A stretch of 64,000 nucleotides of DNA from assembly GCA_035565775.1 (NCBI GenBank), contig DATMRW010000023.1, positions 310,001 to 374,000 of the forward strand, written 5' to 3'. Source of the DNA: PRO6 sp035565775 (GTDB lineage: Bacteria > Pseudomonadota > Alphaproteobacteria > Rhizobiales > Xanthobacteraceae). Position 1 is the stretch's first letter; every line of letters starts with the position of its first letter. The notes beneath the pieces were generated by a model. It was given only the letters and a program-made list of their open reading frames with translations. It had not been told where the DNA came from and made no database searches. The translations under genes were made by a program, and so were the position numbers. Below, piece after piece: positions 52,670 to 63,049 of the stretch.

Positions 52670-55006
52670 ATGCAAGTCGTCGCCCCGGAGCCGCCGCAGT
52701 CGAAAGATCAGGTTTCGCCGCAGGTTTATGCGGCCCTGGTCGACTCGCTGTTCCATAATGCGGGGTCGATGTTCTTCGGGGTCGCCTGCGCCGCCGCTGC
52801 GGCGCTGATGACGGCGATCAAGACCGGAAATCCCCTTATCTGGCCGTGCGCGGTGTTCATCGTGATCGCCGGCGGTCTTCGTGCACTGCAGATGCACGCG
52901 CACAGCCAGATCCACACGCCGATTTCGGTGCTCCATGCCCAGCGCTGGGAGCGGATCTACGCCTTCGGCTCGATCCTGCATGCGATCTCGCTCGGCATCT
53001 GGTGCGTCATTGTCATTCTCGGCAATGACGATCCGGTCGCTCACATGCTCTGCCTTGCCGTGACGATCGGTTATGTCGCCGCCGGCGCCGGGCGCAATTA
53101 CGGCCGGCCAAAGGTCGTCCAATGGCACATCCTGCTTTCCTGCGGCCCGATGTCGGCAGCGCTCGTCCTGCATGGCAGCCCGTATTACATTGCGCTCGCC
53201 GTGCTGCTTGTGATGTTCTTCCTCGGCCTGAAGGACATCAACCTCACGCTCAACCGCATCTTCGTGAATGCGCTGACCGCGAGCGAGCGCGAGGCGGCGC
53301 TGGCCAGCCAGTTCGACATCGCCCTCAACAACATGCCGCATGGCCTTTGCATGTTCGACGCGACAGGCAATCTGGCGGTCATGAATTATCGCTTCCGCGA
53401 GATGCTCGGCCTCAGCATCGACCTTGCGCGCAGCGGCACCGGCATCGAGGATGTGGTGCAGGCCGGCGTCAAGGCGCAGGCGATCCAGGCCGGCGACGGC
53501 AAGGCGATCATCGAGAAGATCCAGGAGCTGAAAAAGACCGTCGTCACCACGGTGGTGAAGGATGCCGCGGGCGTCGAGCGGGCGCTGTCGTGGACGTTCC
53601 AGCCGATGACCGACGGCGGCGTCGTGGTGCTGGTCGAGGACATCACCGAGCGCCGCAACGCCGCAGCCAAGATCAACCACATGGCGCGCTACGACGAGCT
53701 GACCGGACTGCCCAACCGCGTCAGCTTCCGCGACGAGATCGAAGAAATTCTGATCGCGGCCAAGCGCGCGCCGCTCGCCGCACTGCTGTTCATCGACCTC
53801 GACCAGTTCAAGCAGGTCAACGACACGCTCGGCCATCCCACCGGCGACCGGCTGCTCTGCATGGTCGCCGATCGCCTGCGCGAACTCCTGCCGCCGCATA
53901 CGATCGTCGCCCGCTTTGGCGGCGACGAGTTCGTCGTATTTCAGCAGCACATCGCGTCGAAGGACGATGCCGCGGAACTTGCGCGCAAAATCGTCGAGCG
54001 CCTCAGCGAGCGCTACGAGATCGACCACCACCGCGTGGAGATCGGCGCCAGCATCGGCATCGTCATCACGCTGCCGACCGATCGCAGCGCCGATACGCTG
54101 CTCAAGAATGCCGATATGGCGCTCTATCGTGCCAAGGCTGATGGCCGCGGCACGTTCTGCTTCTTCCGCGAGGACATGGCGCAGACCGTCGAAGCCCGCC
54201 GCACGCTCGAACTGGACCTGCGCCACGCGCTCGCCAATGACGAGTTCGAGCTGTTCTTCCAGCCGCTGGTCAACCTCAAGACCGGGCGCATCACCACCTG
54301 CGAGGCGCTGCTACGCTGGACCCATGCCGAGCGCGGCGTGGTGTCGCCGGGCGAAATCATTCCGGTTGCCGAGGATATGGGCCTGATCGTCGATCTCGGC
54401 CGCTGGATTTTGCGCAAGGCGTGCATGGAATGCATGAAGTGGCCGGACAATGTCCGCGTCGCCGTCAATTTCTCGCCGCTGCAATTCCATCAGCGCGACG
54501 TGCTGACCGAGGTGCAGTATGCGCTCGAAGTGTCGGGCCTGCCGGCGAACCGTCTTGAGATCGAGATCACGGAATCGGCGCTGCTGCGCAAGACCGAGTG
54601 GGTGCACGACGTGCTGGTGCGCCTCGCCGAGGCCGGAGTGCGGATCTCGCTCGACGATTTCGGCACCGGCTATTCGAGCCTGAGCTATCTGCACAATTTC
54701 CCGCTGCACAAGGTCAAGATCGACCGCTCGTTCCTCGAGGACATCAACAGCGACCGGCCGCTGACGTTGCTGCGCGGCGTCGCGCGGCTCAGTGCCGAAC
54801 TCGGCATGCTGGTGGTTGTCGAGGGCATCGAGAACAGCAAGCAGCTCGATCTCGTCACCGCCGACGGCACCGTCACCGAGGCGCAGGGCTTCTTGTTCAG
54901 CCCGCCTGTGCCCGCGACGCAGATCCGGAAATTGCTTGCCGCCTCGCATGGGCGCCGCCTGCCTGACACCGGGCCGGGCCGGCATACATCGCGTTCTATC
55001 GCATGA
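52670..55006 (+). CDS. Membrane-bound GGDEF-EAL c-di-GMP turnover protein with PAS domain
   Basis: 778 residues. About six N-terminal transmembrane helices (residues 28-190) form a sensory membrane region, followed by a PAS domain (NNMPHGLCMFDATGNLAVMN) and a GGDEF domain with intact ARFGGDEFVVF (about 417). An EAL domain comes last, with TCEALLRW (about 544), SLDDFGTGYSSLSYL, KIDRSFL and VVEGIEN. The RxxD inhibitory site before GGDEF is replaced by PPHT, so product inhibition is probably absent. Which activity dominates is unknown. It is divergent from the chemoreceptor. Confidence 0.95.
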   Translation: MQVVAPEPPQSKDQVSPQVYAALVDSLFHNAGSMFFGVACAAAAALMTAIKTGNPLIWPCAVFIVIAGGLRALQMHAHSQIHTPISVLHAQRWERIYAFGSILHAISLGIWCVIVILGNDDPVAHMLCLAVTIGYVAAGAGRNYGRPKVVQWHILLSCGPMSAALVLHGSPYYIALAVLLVMFFLGLKDINLTLNRIFVNALTASEREAALASQFDIALNNMPHGLCMFDATGNLAVMNYRFREMLGLSIDLARSGTGIEDVVQAGVKAQAIQAGDGKAIIEKIQELKKTVVTTVVKDAAGVERALSWTFQPMTDGGVVVLVEDITERRNAAAKINHMARYDELTGLPNRVSFRDEIEEILIAAKRAPLAALLFIDLDQFKQVNDTLGHPTGDRLLCMVADRLRELLPPHTIVARFGGDEFVVFQQHIASKDDAAELARKIVERLSERYEIDHHRVEIGASIGIVITLPTDRSADTLLKNADMALYRAKADGRGTFCFFREDMAQTVEARRTLELDLRHALANDEFELFFQPLVNLKTGRITTCEALLRWTHAERGVVSPGEIIPVAEDMGLIVDLGRWILRKACMECMKWPDNVRVAVNFSPLQFHQRDVLTEVQYALEVSGLPANRLEIEITESALLRKTEWVHDVLVRLAEAGVRISLDDFGTGYSSLSYLHNFPLHKVKIDRSFLEDINSDRPLTLLRGVARLSAELGMLVVVEGIENSKQLDLVTADGTVTEAQGFLFSPPVPATQIRKLLAASHGRRLPDTGPGRHTSRSIA

Positions 55007-55082
55007 TGATGACAGACCGGGGAGGGGCGGAGCGCGCGCAGCCTCTGTCCGCAAGGGCATTAACCCTAACCCCCTTAAGTTT

Positions 55083-55111
55083 TTGCAGCCGCGTTGATGG
55101 ATCGTTAAGAT
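55083..55111 (+). promoter_or_regulatory. Candidate promoter for the FeeM-like gene
   Basis: TTGCAG (55083-55088), a 17-bp spacer and TAAGAT (55106-55111), with the ATG at 55154 about 40 bp downstream. Confidence 0.5.
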
Positions 55112-55153
55112 TTTGGGCGTTGACACTGATGTATCTGCGTTGGGGAGCATAAG

Positions 55154-55894
55154 ATGAGCAGGGTCAACGCGCCGGCTGGCAGCGTTCAGGAACGGATTCT
55201 CGACCTTCTCGATCGTGTCGATTATCGTCTTGCTGAAACGGAAGAAGAAAAAGACGCGATCCATCGGTTGCGATATCGCGCCTATCTGCAGGAAGGGGCG
55301 ATCACGCCCAATCCGCTGAGAAAAGTCACCGATCGTTACGACGAGATGCCGAATTCGTGGACATTCGGCGTCTATTTCGACGGCGTGCTGACCAGTTCGG
55401 TGCGCATCAGCGTGGCCTCGCCGGAATATCCGCTGACGCCGTCCTCTGACGTCTTTGCCGATATTTTGCTGCCCGAGATCGAGAAGGGCAAAGTCATCGT
55501 CGATCCGACGCGCTTCGTCGCCGAGCCGGAAGGCGTGCACCGCTTTGCGGAACTGCCTTATCTCACGCTGCGTCTCGCCTATGTTGCGTGCAGCTATTTC
55601 AACGCCGATCTCGGCCTTGCCACCGTGCGCGCCGAGCATCAGGCGTTCTATCGCCGCGTCTTCATGCATGAATCGCTGACGCCGGCGCGCCACTATCCCG
55701 GCCTCGTCAAGCCGATCTGCCTGATGGCCGTCGACTTCCAGAAGCTGCGCGAAAAGGTGTTTGCGCGCTACCCGGTGTTCCGCTCGAGCTATTTTGAGCG
55801 GCGGATGTTGTTCGAGCGTCGCGTTGCGGAGCCGGATGCGGTGGGCAAGCCGGTGACGATGCCCTATTCGGATTCGGTTGCATTGCGGTCCTGA
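55154..55894 (+). CDS. N-acyl amino acid synthase FeeM / LuxI-like GNAT protein
   Basis: 246 residues, GNAT fold related to acyl-homoserine-lactone synthases and the FeeM long-chain N-acyl amino acid synthase. Supporting segments are IHRLRYRAYLQEGAI near residue 40 (LuxI-like RxxxY), WTFGVYFDGVLTSSVRISV, the IVDPTRFVAEPEG strand, and the central LRLAYVACSYFNADLGLATV, ending in MHESLTPARHYPGL. By family it would join an acyl-ACP chain to an amine or amino acid. The substrate is unknown, and no luxR gene is adjacent. GGGGAG precedes the ATG by six bases. Confidence 0.82.
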   Translation: MSRVNAPAGSVQERILDLLDRVDYRLAETEEEKDAIHRLRYRAYLQEGAITPNPLRKVTDRYDEMPNSWTFGVYFDGVLTSSVRISVASPEYPLTPSSDVFADILLPEIEKGKVIVDPTRFVAEPEGVHRFAELPYLTLRLAYVACSYFNADLGLATVRAEHQAFYRRVFMHESLTPARHYPGLVKPICLMAVDFQKLREKVFARYPVFRSSYFERRMLFERRVAEPDAVGKPVTMPYSDSVALRS

Positions 55895-55951
55895 TCCTCG
55901 CCCCGATGTGCGTGTGAACTGCCGACAACGCTGATGAATAGAGCGTGTTGT

Positions 55952-55977
55952 CCACGGGCGGCGTATGCCGCCTGTGG
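55952..55977. repeat. Strong hairpin downstream of the FeeM-like gene
   Basis: An 11-bp stem, CCACGGGCGGC with GCCGCCTGTGG (one G-T wobble), and a GTAT loop. No T-run follows. It may stabilise the 3' end of the FeeM-like mRNA or be a repeat element. Confidence 0.55.
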
Positions 55978-56181
55978 CGCAAACGTCACGCGCGGCGTCA
56001 ATCGCCACTGAGTTCACCATCGCGCCATATTTGCTTTCCATTAACCATCGCGGGCGCTTTCAACGGATTGTGAGCATTTGAGCGATCGCGGCAACCTCTC
56101 ATCAAGGTTGACGGAACGTTCAGTTAACCAAGGCCCTGTAGATCAAACTTGAATTGGACTCGTGAGCTTGGAGGCTCCGGA

Positions 56182-56685
56182 ATGGGTATTCAGATGCGTA
56201 TGCTCCAGGGAATGAAATTGGCCGCGGTGCTCGCGGTTGCGCTCACAATGGGCGCTTGCGCCAACAAGTCCGGGATGGGCGGGGCCGGTGCCGACGGCGC
56301 GATGGCCGGTGCGGCGACGCCTGGCAGCCAGCAGGATTTCGTTGTCAACGTCGGCGACCGCGTGTTCTTTGAGAGCGACCAGACCGACCTCACGCCGCAG
56401 GCCGTTGCCACCCTCGACAAGCAGGCGCAGTGGCTCCAGATGTATCCGCACTATTCCTTCACGATCGAAGGTCACGCCGACGAGCGCGGCACCCGCGAAT
56501 ACAACATCGCGCTCGGCGCCCGCCGCGCCCAGTCGGTTCGCAACTATCTCGCCTCGCGCGGCATCCCTGCACAGCGCATTCGGACGATCTCCTACGGCAA
56601 GGAACGTCCGGTTGCAGTCTGCAACGACATTTCGTGCTGGTCGCAGAATCGCCGCGCGGTCACTGTGCTCAACGCCGGCTCCTGA
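56182..56685 (+). CDS. pal: Peptidoglycan-associated lipoprotein Pal
   Basis: 167 residues. The signal peptide ends in the lipobox MGAC (Cys about residue 27), followed by a Gly/Ala-rich linker and an OmpA-like peptidoglycan-binding domain (VFFESDQTDLTPQAVATLDKQ, IEGHADERGTREYNIALGARRA, TISYGKERPVA). It links the outer membrane to peptidoglycan through the Tol system. The start at 56182 follows GGAGGCTCCGG. Unlike the usual order, tolB does not precede it; a FeeM-like gene does. A terminator follows. Confidence 0.96.
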   Translation: MGIQMRMLQGMKLAAVLAVALTMGACANKSGMGGAGADGAMAGAATPGSQQDFVVNVGDRVFFESDQTDLTPQAVATLDKQAQWLQMYPHYSFTIEGHADERGTREYNIALGARRAQSVRNYLASRGIPAQRIRTISYGKERPVAVCNDISCWSQNRRAVTVLNAGS

Positions 56686-56708
56686 TCAGGCGGCAGCAAA
56701 GTTTGCGA

Positions 56709-56738
56709 GCCGGCGCCCACAAGGCGCCGGCTTTTTTC
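56709..56738 (+). terminator. Rho-independent terminator after pal
   Basis: A perfect 9-bp stem GCCGGCGCC / GGCGCCGGC with loop CACAA and TTTTTT. Confidence 0.93.
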
Positions 56739-56904
56739 ATCGCTGTTCTCATCGCCCTGGTGATCCGTTCGTGATGGCGGGCGCTTCGTGGTAGTGTAAT
56801 TGCGGCAGGGCGGGAACGAAGCCTCACGCAAGCCACATTATTGGCGTGTTCCCTGCTTCAATGTGCGCAACTTCCGCGTCCCCTCGAATCCTGTTGGCTC
56901 AAAA

Positions 56905-58014
56905 ATGATCGTTGGTCTGACCTCACCCAGCCTTGTCCGCCTTCGCCTGATCCGGCTGTCCGGCGCCGCCGCGTTTGGCGCGCTGGCTCTCGGGCTGGCA
57001 TCGCCGGCCTCCGCACAGCTTTTCGGCCAGGGCTATCCCCAACAGGACTATCCGCAGCAGGGTTATCAGCAGGGATACCCGCAACAGCAAGGCTATCCGC
57101 AGCAGGGTTACCCGCAGCGCAATCAGGTCGGCGAGGTTGACCCGTCGATCCGGATCGAGCGCCTCGAGCAGCAGTTGCGCCAGCTTACCGGGCAGAACGA
57201 GGAGCTTCAGTACCGCAACCGTGTTCTCGAGCAGCAGTTGCAGGCGTTGCAAGCGGGCCAGGGTCAACCGGCTCCGGCGCCGGGCGCGGTTCCCCAGCCG
57301 GGACCCGCGCCGCTGCCGCAGCAAGGCGGAGCGATGCCGCCCCCGGCTGCCGCCCAGCCGGACTATCGCCAGCAGGGCGGCGTGCAGGACTATCAGGACA
57401 GCCCGCAGCGCGGCGTCACCCGCCGCGGCGATGCCTTCGATCCGAACGCCAACCCCAATGCGCCGGGCGTGCCGCGCGTGCTCGGAGCCGGGCCGGCGGC
57501 GCCGCCCGCCGATGTCGGCGCGCCGGGCGGGCGGGGCGCGGGCGAGCCGCTCAGCCTCAGCGGGGCGGGGGTGCCGGATGGCGGCGGGCAGGGCCGCGTC
57601 GGCGCTGGCCTGACGACCGCGCCGCCGTCGCAGACGCCGCGCGACGAATTCGACCTCGGCATCGGCTACATCCAGCGCAAGGACTATGCGCTCGCCGAAG
57701 AGACGATGCGCAACTTCGCGACCAAGTATCCGTCGGATGCCTTGGCGCCGGATGCGCAATACTGGCTCGGCGAAAGCATGTTCCAGCGCCAGCGTTATCG
57801 CGAGGCGGCCGAAGTGTTTCTGGCGGTGTCGACCAAGTATGATCGCTCGGCCAAGGCCCCCGATGCGCTGCTGCGCCTCGGCCAGTCACTTGCCGGCCTG
57901 AAGGAAAAAGAGGCGGCCTGCGCCGCGCTCGGCGAAGTCACGCGCAAATATCCGAAGGCATCGAGCGGCGTCAAAACCAGCGTCACCCGCGAGCAGAAGC
58001 GGATCGGCTGCTGA
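56905..58014 (+). CDS. ybgF: Tol-Pal system protein YbgF (CpoB)
   Basis: A 369-residue periplasmic protein coordinating Tol-Pal with peptidoglycan synthesis. It has a signal peptide (cleavage near PASAQ), a low-complexity Gln/Tyr/Pro/Gly repeat region, and a coiled-coil trimerisation segment (RIERLEQQLRQLTGQNEELQ). A long Pro/Gln/Gly linker leads to C-terminal TPR repeats (FDLGIGYIQRKDYALAEETM; YWLGESMFQRQRYREAAEVF; LLRLGQSLAGLKEKEAACAA). The start at 56905 gives a proper signal peptide; an upstream TTG frame does not. It is longer than E. coli CpoB because of the linker. Confidence 0.93.
   Translation: MIVGLTSPSLVRLRLIRLSGAAAFGALALGLASPASAQLFGQGYPQQDYPQQGYQQGYPQQQGYPQQGYPQRNQVGEVDPSIRIERLEQQLRQLTGQNEELQYRNRVLEQQLQALQAGQGQPAPAPGAVPQPGPAPLPQQGGAMPPPAAAQPDYRQQGGVQDYQDSPQRGVTRRGDAFDPNANPNAPGVPRVLGAGPAAPPADVGAPGGRGAGEPLSLSGAGVPDGGGQGRVGAGLTTAPPSQTPRDEFDLGIGYIQRKDYALAEETMRNFATKYPSDALAPDAQYWLGESMFQRQRYREAAEVFLAVSTKYDRSAKAPDALLRLGQSLAGLKEKEAACAALGEVTRKYPKASSGVKTSVTREQKRIGC
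57033..57120 (+). repeat. In-frame GYPQQ-type repeats in ybgF
   Basis: About six tandem copies of a 15-21-nt unit encode (G/D)Y(P)QQ, just after the signal peptide. Copy number in such tracts changes easily by slippage. Confidence 0.75.
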
Positions 58015-58177
58015 TCGCGCGATGCGGTGTCAATGGCAGATGCCATGCATGTCATGGACCAACCGTTGAACTAACCGTTGTCGCTCGGCCTGATCGGTGT
58101 TTCGATTGATCGGTGGGGCAGCCCCGCCCTTGATGGCGAATGATCCGTCGAAGGATTGAAACCAGTTCTGTCTTTAA

Positions 58178-58219
58178 GCGTATTTCTTGAGGCGTATTTT
58201 CTGGGGCGTATTCCAAAGC
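58178..58219. repeat. Three 14-bp direct repeats upstream of tilS
   Basis: GCGTATT recurs at 58178, 58192 and 58206 with exact 14-bp period; flanking bases are partly conserved (TTCTTGAG, TTTCTGGG). Confidence 0.55.
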
Positions 58220-58265
58220 GGATCATTGGCCTGAAATTGCAATCGCGGTCGGGATGAGGAAAACG

Positions 58266-59336
58266 ATGCCTAAGTCGCGAGCTCGGGCATTGCCGAACAG
58301 GCAGCGTACGGAGGCTTCAGCCGACGCGCCGATTTCGGCGCCGGAAGCCAAGCAACTGCTCGCAGGATTTGCAAAGGACAAGGCCGTGGTGCTCGCGGTG
58401 TCCGGCGGTCCCGACTCGCTTGCGCTGATGTGGCTCGCGGCGCGCTGGCGGCGCAGCCTCAAATCCGGTCCCGAGCTGATTGCGGTGACCGTCGATCACG
58501 GCCTGCGCGCGGAATCGGCGAGGGAGGCGCGCGATGTGAAGCGCCTCGCCGGCGAACTCGGCATCACGCATTTCACTAGAAGGTGGCGCGGGGAGAAGCC
58601 CGAGACGGGGCTTTCCGCCGCGGCCCGCGATGCGCGCTACCAGCTTTTGACGGCGGCGGCGCGCGCCGCCCGCGCGACCTGCGTCGTCACCGCCCACACC
58701 CGCGACGACCAGGCCGAGACGGTTTTGATGCGCCTTGCGCGCGGCAGCGGCATTCATGGCCTCGGCGGCATGCGCGAGTGGTCACCGCGCGACGATGTAA
58801 TCGTCGCCCGCCCGCTGCTCGGCATCGACAAGTCCCGGCTGATCGCGACGCTGAAGCGCGCCGGCATTGCCTATGCCGAAGACCCCACCAATCGCGACGC
58901 ACGTTATACGCGCCCACGCCTGCGCGCCTTAATGCCCGCGCTGGCGGCGGAGGGGTGCGACGCCCGCAATCTGGCGCGCTTGGCGGGGCGGCTCGCCCGC
59001 GCCAATGCGGCGCTCGACCTCATGACCGACGGCGCAGAACGCTACCTCGCCGGCCGCAGCCGGGGCGGCAGCCGCCAGGGGGTGGATGCCGCCGCGTTCG
59101 CCGCGCTCGCCGAGGAAATTCGCGTCCGGCTCCTGCACCGCGCCGTGGAACGCGTAGCGGTTGAGGGCGACGTGGAACTCGGCAAGGTCGAAAGGCTGGT
59201 TCAGTCCATTGACGAGGCGTTAATGCGCGGCGAGCCGCTGAAACAAACGCTCGCCGGCGCCTTGATTTCGGTCGATCGGGACCGGATCTTTGTCAAATCC
59301 GCCCCGCCGCGCCGGGGCAAAGTGGCGCAGGCGTGA
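58266..59336 (+). CDS. tilS: tRNA(Ile)-lysidine synthetase
   Basis: A 356-residue ATP-dependent enzyme converting C34 of tRNA-Ile (CAU) to lysidine so that it reads AUA. The PP-loop SGGPDSLALMWL lies near residue 46, and VTVDHGLRAES and HTRDDQAETVLMRLARGSG follow; these are family hallmarks. The C-terminal part is short, as in other alphaproteobacteria. GAGGA five bases upstream supports ATG 58266; an ATG four codons earlier is in frame. It lies between ybgF and ftsH, the conserved order. Confidence 0.94.
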   Translation: MPKSRARALPNRQRTEASADAPISAPEAKQLLAGFAKDKAVVLAVSGGPDSLALMWLAARWRRSLKSGPELIAVTVDHGLRAESAREARDVKRLAGELGITHFTRRWRGEKPETGLSAAARDARYQLLTAAARAARATCVVTAHTRDDQAETVLMRLARGSGIHGLGGMREWSPRDDVIVARPLLGIDKSRLIATLKRAGIAYAEDPTNRDARYTRPRLRALMPALAAEGCDARNLARLAGRLARANAALDLMTDGAERYLAGRSRGGSRQGVDAAAFAALAEEIRVRLLHRAVERVAVEGDVELGKVERLVQSIDEALMRGEPLKQTLAGALISVDRDRIFVKSAPPRRGKVAQA

Positions 59337-59432
59337 AATGAAATGGCGAGAGCATTGAAAACCGTCGGTCGTGTTGCCATTTTTTCAACCGATAGCCGGA
59401 CATTATGCGGTAAATAGTCCACCAAGGTTCCC

Positions 59433-59461
59433 TTGGCAGGGCGATTGGGCATACCTAGATT
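59433..59461 (+). promoter_or_regulatory. Candidate promoter for ftsH
   Basis: TTGGCA (59433-59438), a 17-bp spacer and TAGATT (59456-59461), about 95 bp before the start. The overlapping CTTG-N14-CATACC could also serve a heat-shock sigma factor, but the match is loose. Confidence 0.5.
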
Positions 59462-59557
59462 GGGATCAGACTGGCGCTCCCGATCTGGCCGAAACTGACA
59501 AAGCCGGCGCCCAATGGTGATCCAGGTCGCGACCCACGCGGCCGCAGAGGAAATTAT

Positions 59558-61474
<1,917 letters not shown>

Positions 61475-61501
61475 TCGGCAAAACACCTATCGAACGAAAA
61501 G

Positions 61502-61528
61502 ACGCGGCGGCAACGCCGCGTTTTTTTG
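61502..61528 (+). terminator. Rho-independent terminator after ftsH
   Basis: A perfect 8-bp stem ACGCGGCG / CGCCGCGT with loop GCAA, then a T-run. Confidence 0.92.
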
Positions 61529-61684
61529 TGCGTGCCTCTGGCGTCGTCGCGCTGCGGCAGGCACGTGGAACAAAAAACGCTTCGCGGTTTCGCCTGCCTC
61601 GTGCAATCATTTTCCGACTTCAAGAGTGCGGGCAAGCCGGCGCAACGCCGGCCGGCGCACGACAAAAAGAGTGGGAGGATGAGA

Positions 61685-62884
61685 ATGCGACTTGTCAGTC
61701 GATGGCTGGCGCTGCCTTTGGTCAGTCTGGCCGTGATGACGGTGCCGGCGCTAGCGCAGCGGGGCATCACGCCAACCGAAATCCGCATCGGCCAGACCAT
61801 GCCTTACAGCGGCCCGGTCTCCGCATTCGGCACGCTGGGGCGCGGCGAGGTCGGCTATTTCAAAATGGTCAACGAGCGCGGCGGCATCAACGGCCGCAAG
61901 GTCAACCTGATCTCGCTGGACGACAGCTACTCGCCGCCGAAGACCGTGGAGCAGACCCGCCGTCTGGTCGAGAGCGACGAGGTTGCCCTGATCTTCTCGT
62001 CGATCGGCACCGCGCATAACACCGCGATCGCAAAATATCTCCAGAGCAAGAACGTGCCGCAGCTCTTCCTCGCTTCGGGCGCGTCGAAATTCGCCGACAT
62101 CACGCAATATCCGCAGGCGACCGTCGGCGTGCAGGCGCCGTTCCGCTACGAGGCGCGTCTCTATGCGCGGCACATCCTCAAGGAGCTGCCGAACGCCAAG
62201 ATCGCGATCCTGTCGCAGAACGACGACTTCGGCCGCGACTATCTCGCCGGGGTGAAGGACGTGCTCGGCGAGGACTACGACAAGCGCGTCATCGCCGCGA
62301 CCTACGAGATCGCCGAGCCGACCATCGACTCGCAGATCGTCAAGCTGAAGGCCTCCGGCGCCGAGGCGTTGATCCTTGCCGCGACGCCGAAATTCGCGGC
62401 GCAGGCGATCCGCAAGGTCTACGAGATCGGCTGGAAGCCAGCGACTTTCGTGTCCAACGTCTCGGTGTGGGTGTCGTCGGTGATGCAGCCCGCCGGCCTC
62501 GAGGCCAGCACCGGCGTGATGTCCACCGCCTATGTCAAGGACCCGGACGATCCGGCGTGGAAGGACGATCCCGGCGTGAAGGGCTGGCGCGAGTTCATGA
62601 ACAAATACGTGCCGGACGGCGACCAGCGCGATGCCAACTACATCAACGCCTACAACAGCGCGATGGTGCTCGAGCATGTGCTGAAGAATTGCGGTGACGA
62701 TCTCTCCACCGCAAACATTCTCAAGCAGGCCTATTCCATCAAGGATCTTGAGCTGCCGATGCTCTTGCCGGGCATCAAGATCAACACCACGCCGACCGAT
62801 CACGTGCCGGTCGAGCAGATGCAGTTCATGCGTTTCACCGGCAAGCAGTGGGAGCGCTTCGGCGAGCTTCTCACCGGCAACTGA
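61685..62884 (+). CDS. ABC transporter substrate-binding protein (branched-chain amino acid type)
   Basis: A 399-residue LivJ-like periplasmic binding protein. A Sec signal peptide (LALPLVSLAVMTVPALAQ, cleavage after ALA) precedes ITPTEIRIGQTMPYSGPVSAFG and the two-lobe fold with AIAKYLQSKNVPQLFLASGA. The start at 61685 is chosen because GGGAGG lies seven bases upstream; 61679 is in frame. No transporter permease or ATPase genes are adjacent, so it is either an orphan or served by a distant importer. AzlC/AzlD amino acid exporter genes follow on the same strand. Confidence 0.93.
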   Translation: MRLVSRWLALPLVSLAVMTVPALAQRGITPTEIRIGQTMPYSGPVSAFGTLGRGEVGYFKMVNERGGINGRKVNLISLDDSYSPPKTVEQTRRLVESDEVALIFSSIGTAHNTAIAKYLQSKNVPQLFLASGASKFADITQYPQATVGVQAPFRYEARLYARHILKELPNAKIAILSQNDDFGRDYLAGVKDVLGEDYDKRVIAATYEIAEPTIDSQIVKLKASGAEALILAATPKFAAQAIRKVYEIGWKPATFVSNVSVWVSSVMQPAGLEASTGVMSTAYVKDPDDPAWKDDPGVKGWREFMNKYVPDGDQRDANYINAYNSAMVLEHVLKNCGDDLSTANILKQAYSIKDLELPMLLPGIKINTTPTDHVPVEQMQFMRFTGKQWERFGELLTGN

Positions 62885-62905
62885 GCGCGGTGCGCACACA
62901 ACCCC

Positions 62906-62932
62906 GCCCTTCCCCGCCTTGCGGGGGAGGGC
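62906..62932. repeat. REP-like palindromic hairpin
   Basis: A 12-bp stem GCCCTTCCCCGC / GCGGGGGAGGGC (one wobble) with loop CTT and no T-run. Similar GC-rich palindromes are common between genes in bradyrhizobia; no second copy was seen in this window. Confidence 0.6.
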
Positions 62933-63049
62933 ACGCATAGGCGCCATGCAGCGGCAGTGATTGCCTGACCCGCGCGCCAATTCTAAGCCGGTTGGGCTAC
63001 GACCGGGAGCCTTTCCGGTCAGAACATCCCCCTGATACCAAGGCTTGAA

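Noticed and set aside
55054..55080. CCCTAACCC-like telomere-type sequence after the GGDEF-EAL gene
   Set aside because: Only one short imperfect copy; no repeat array or chromosome-end context.
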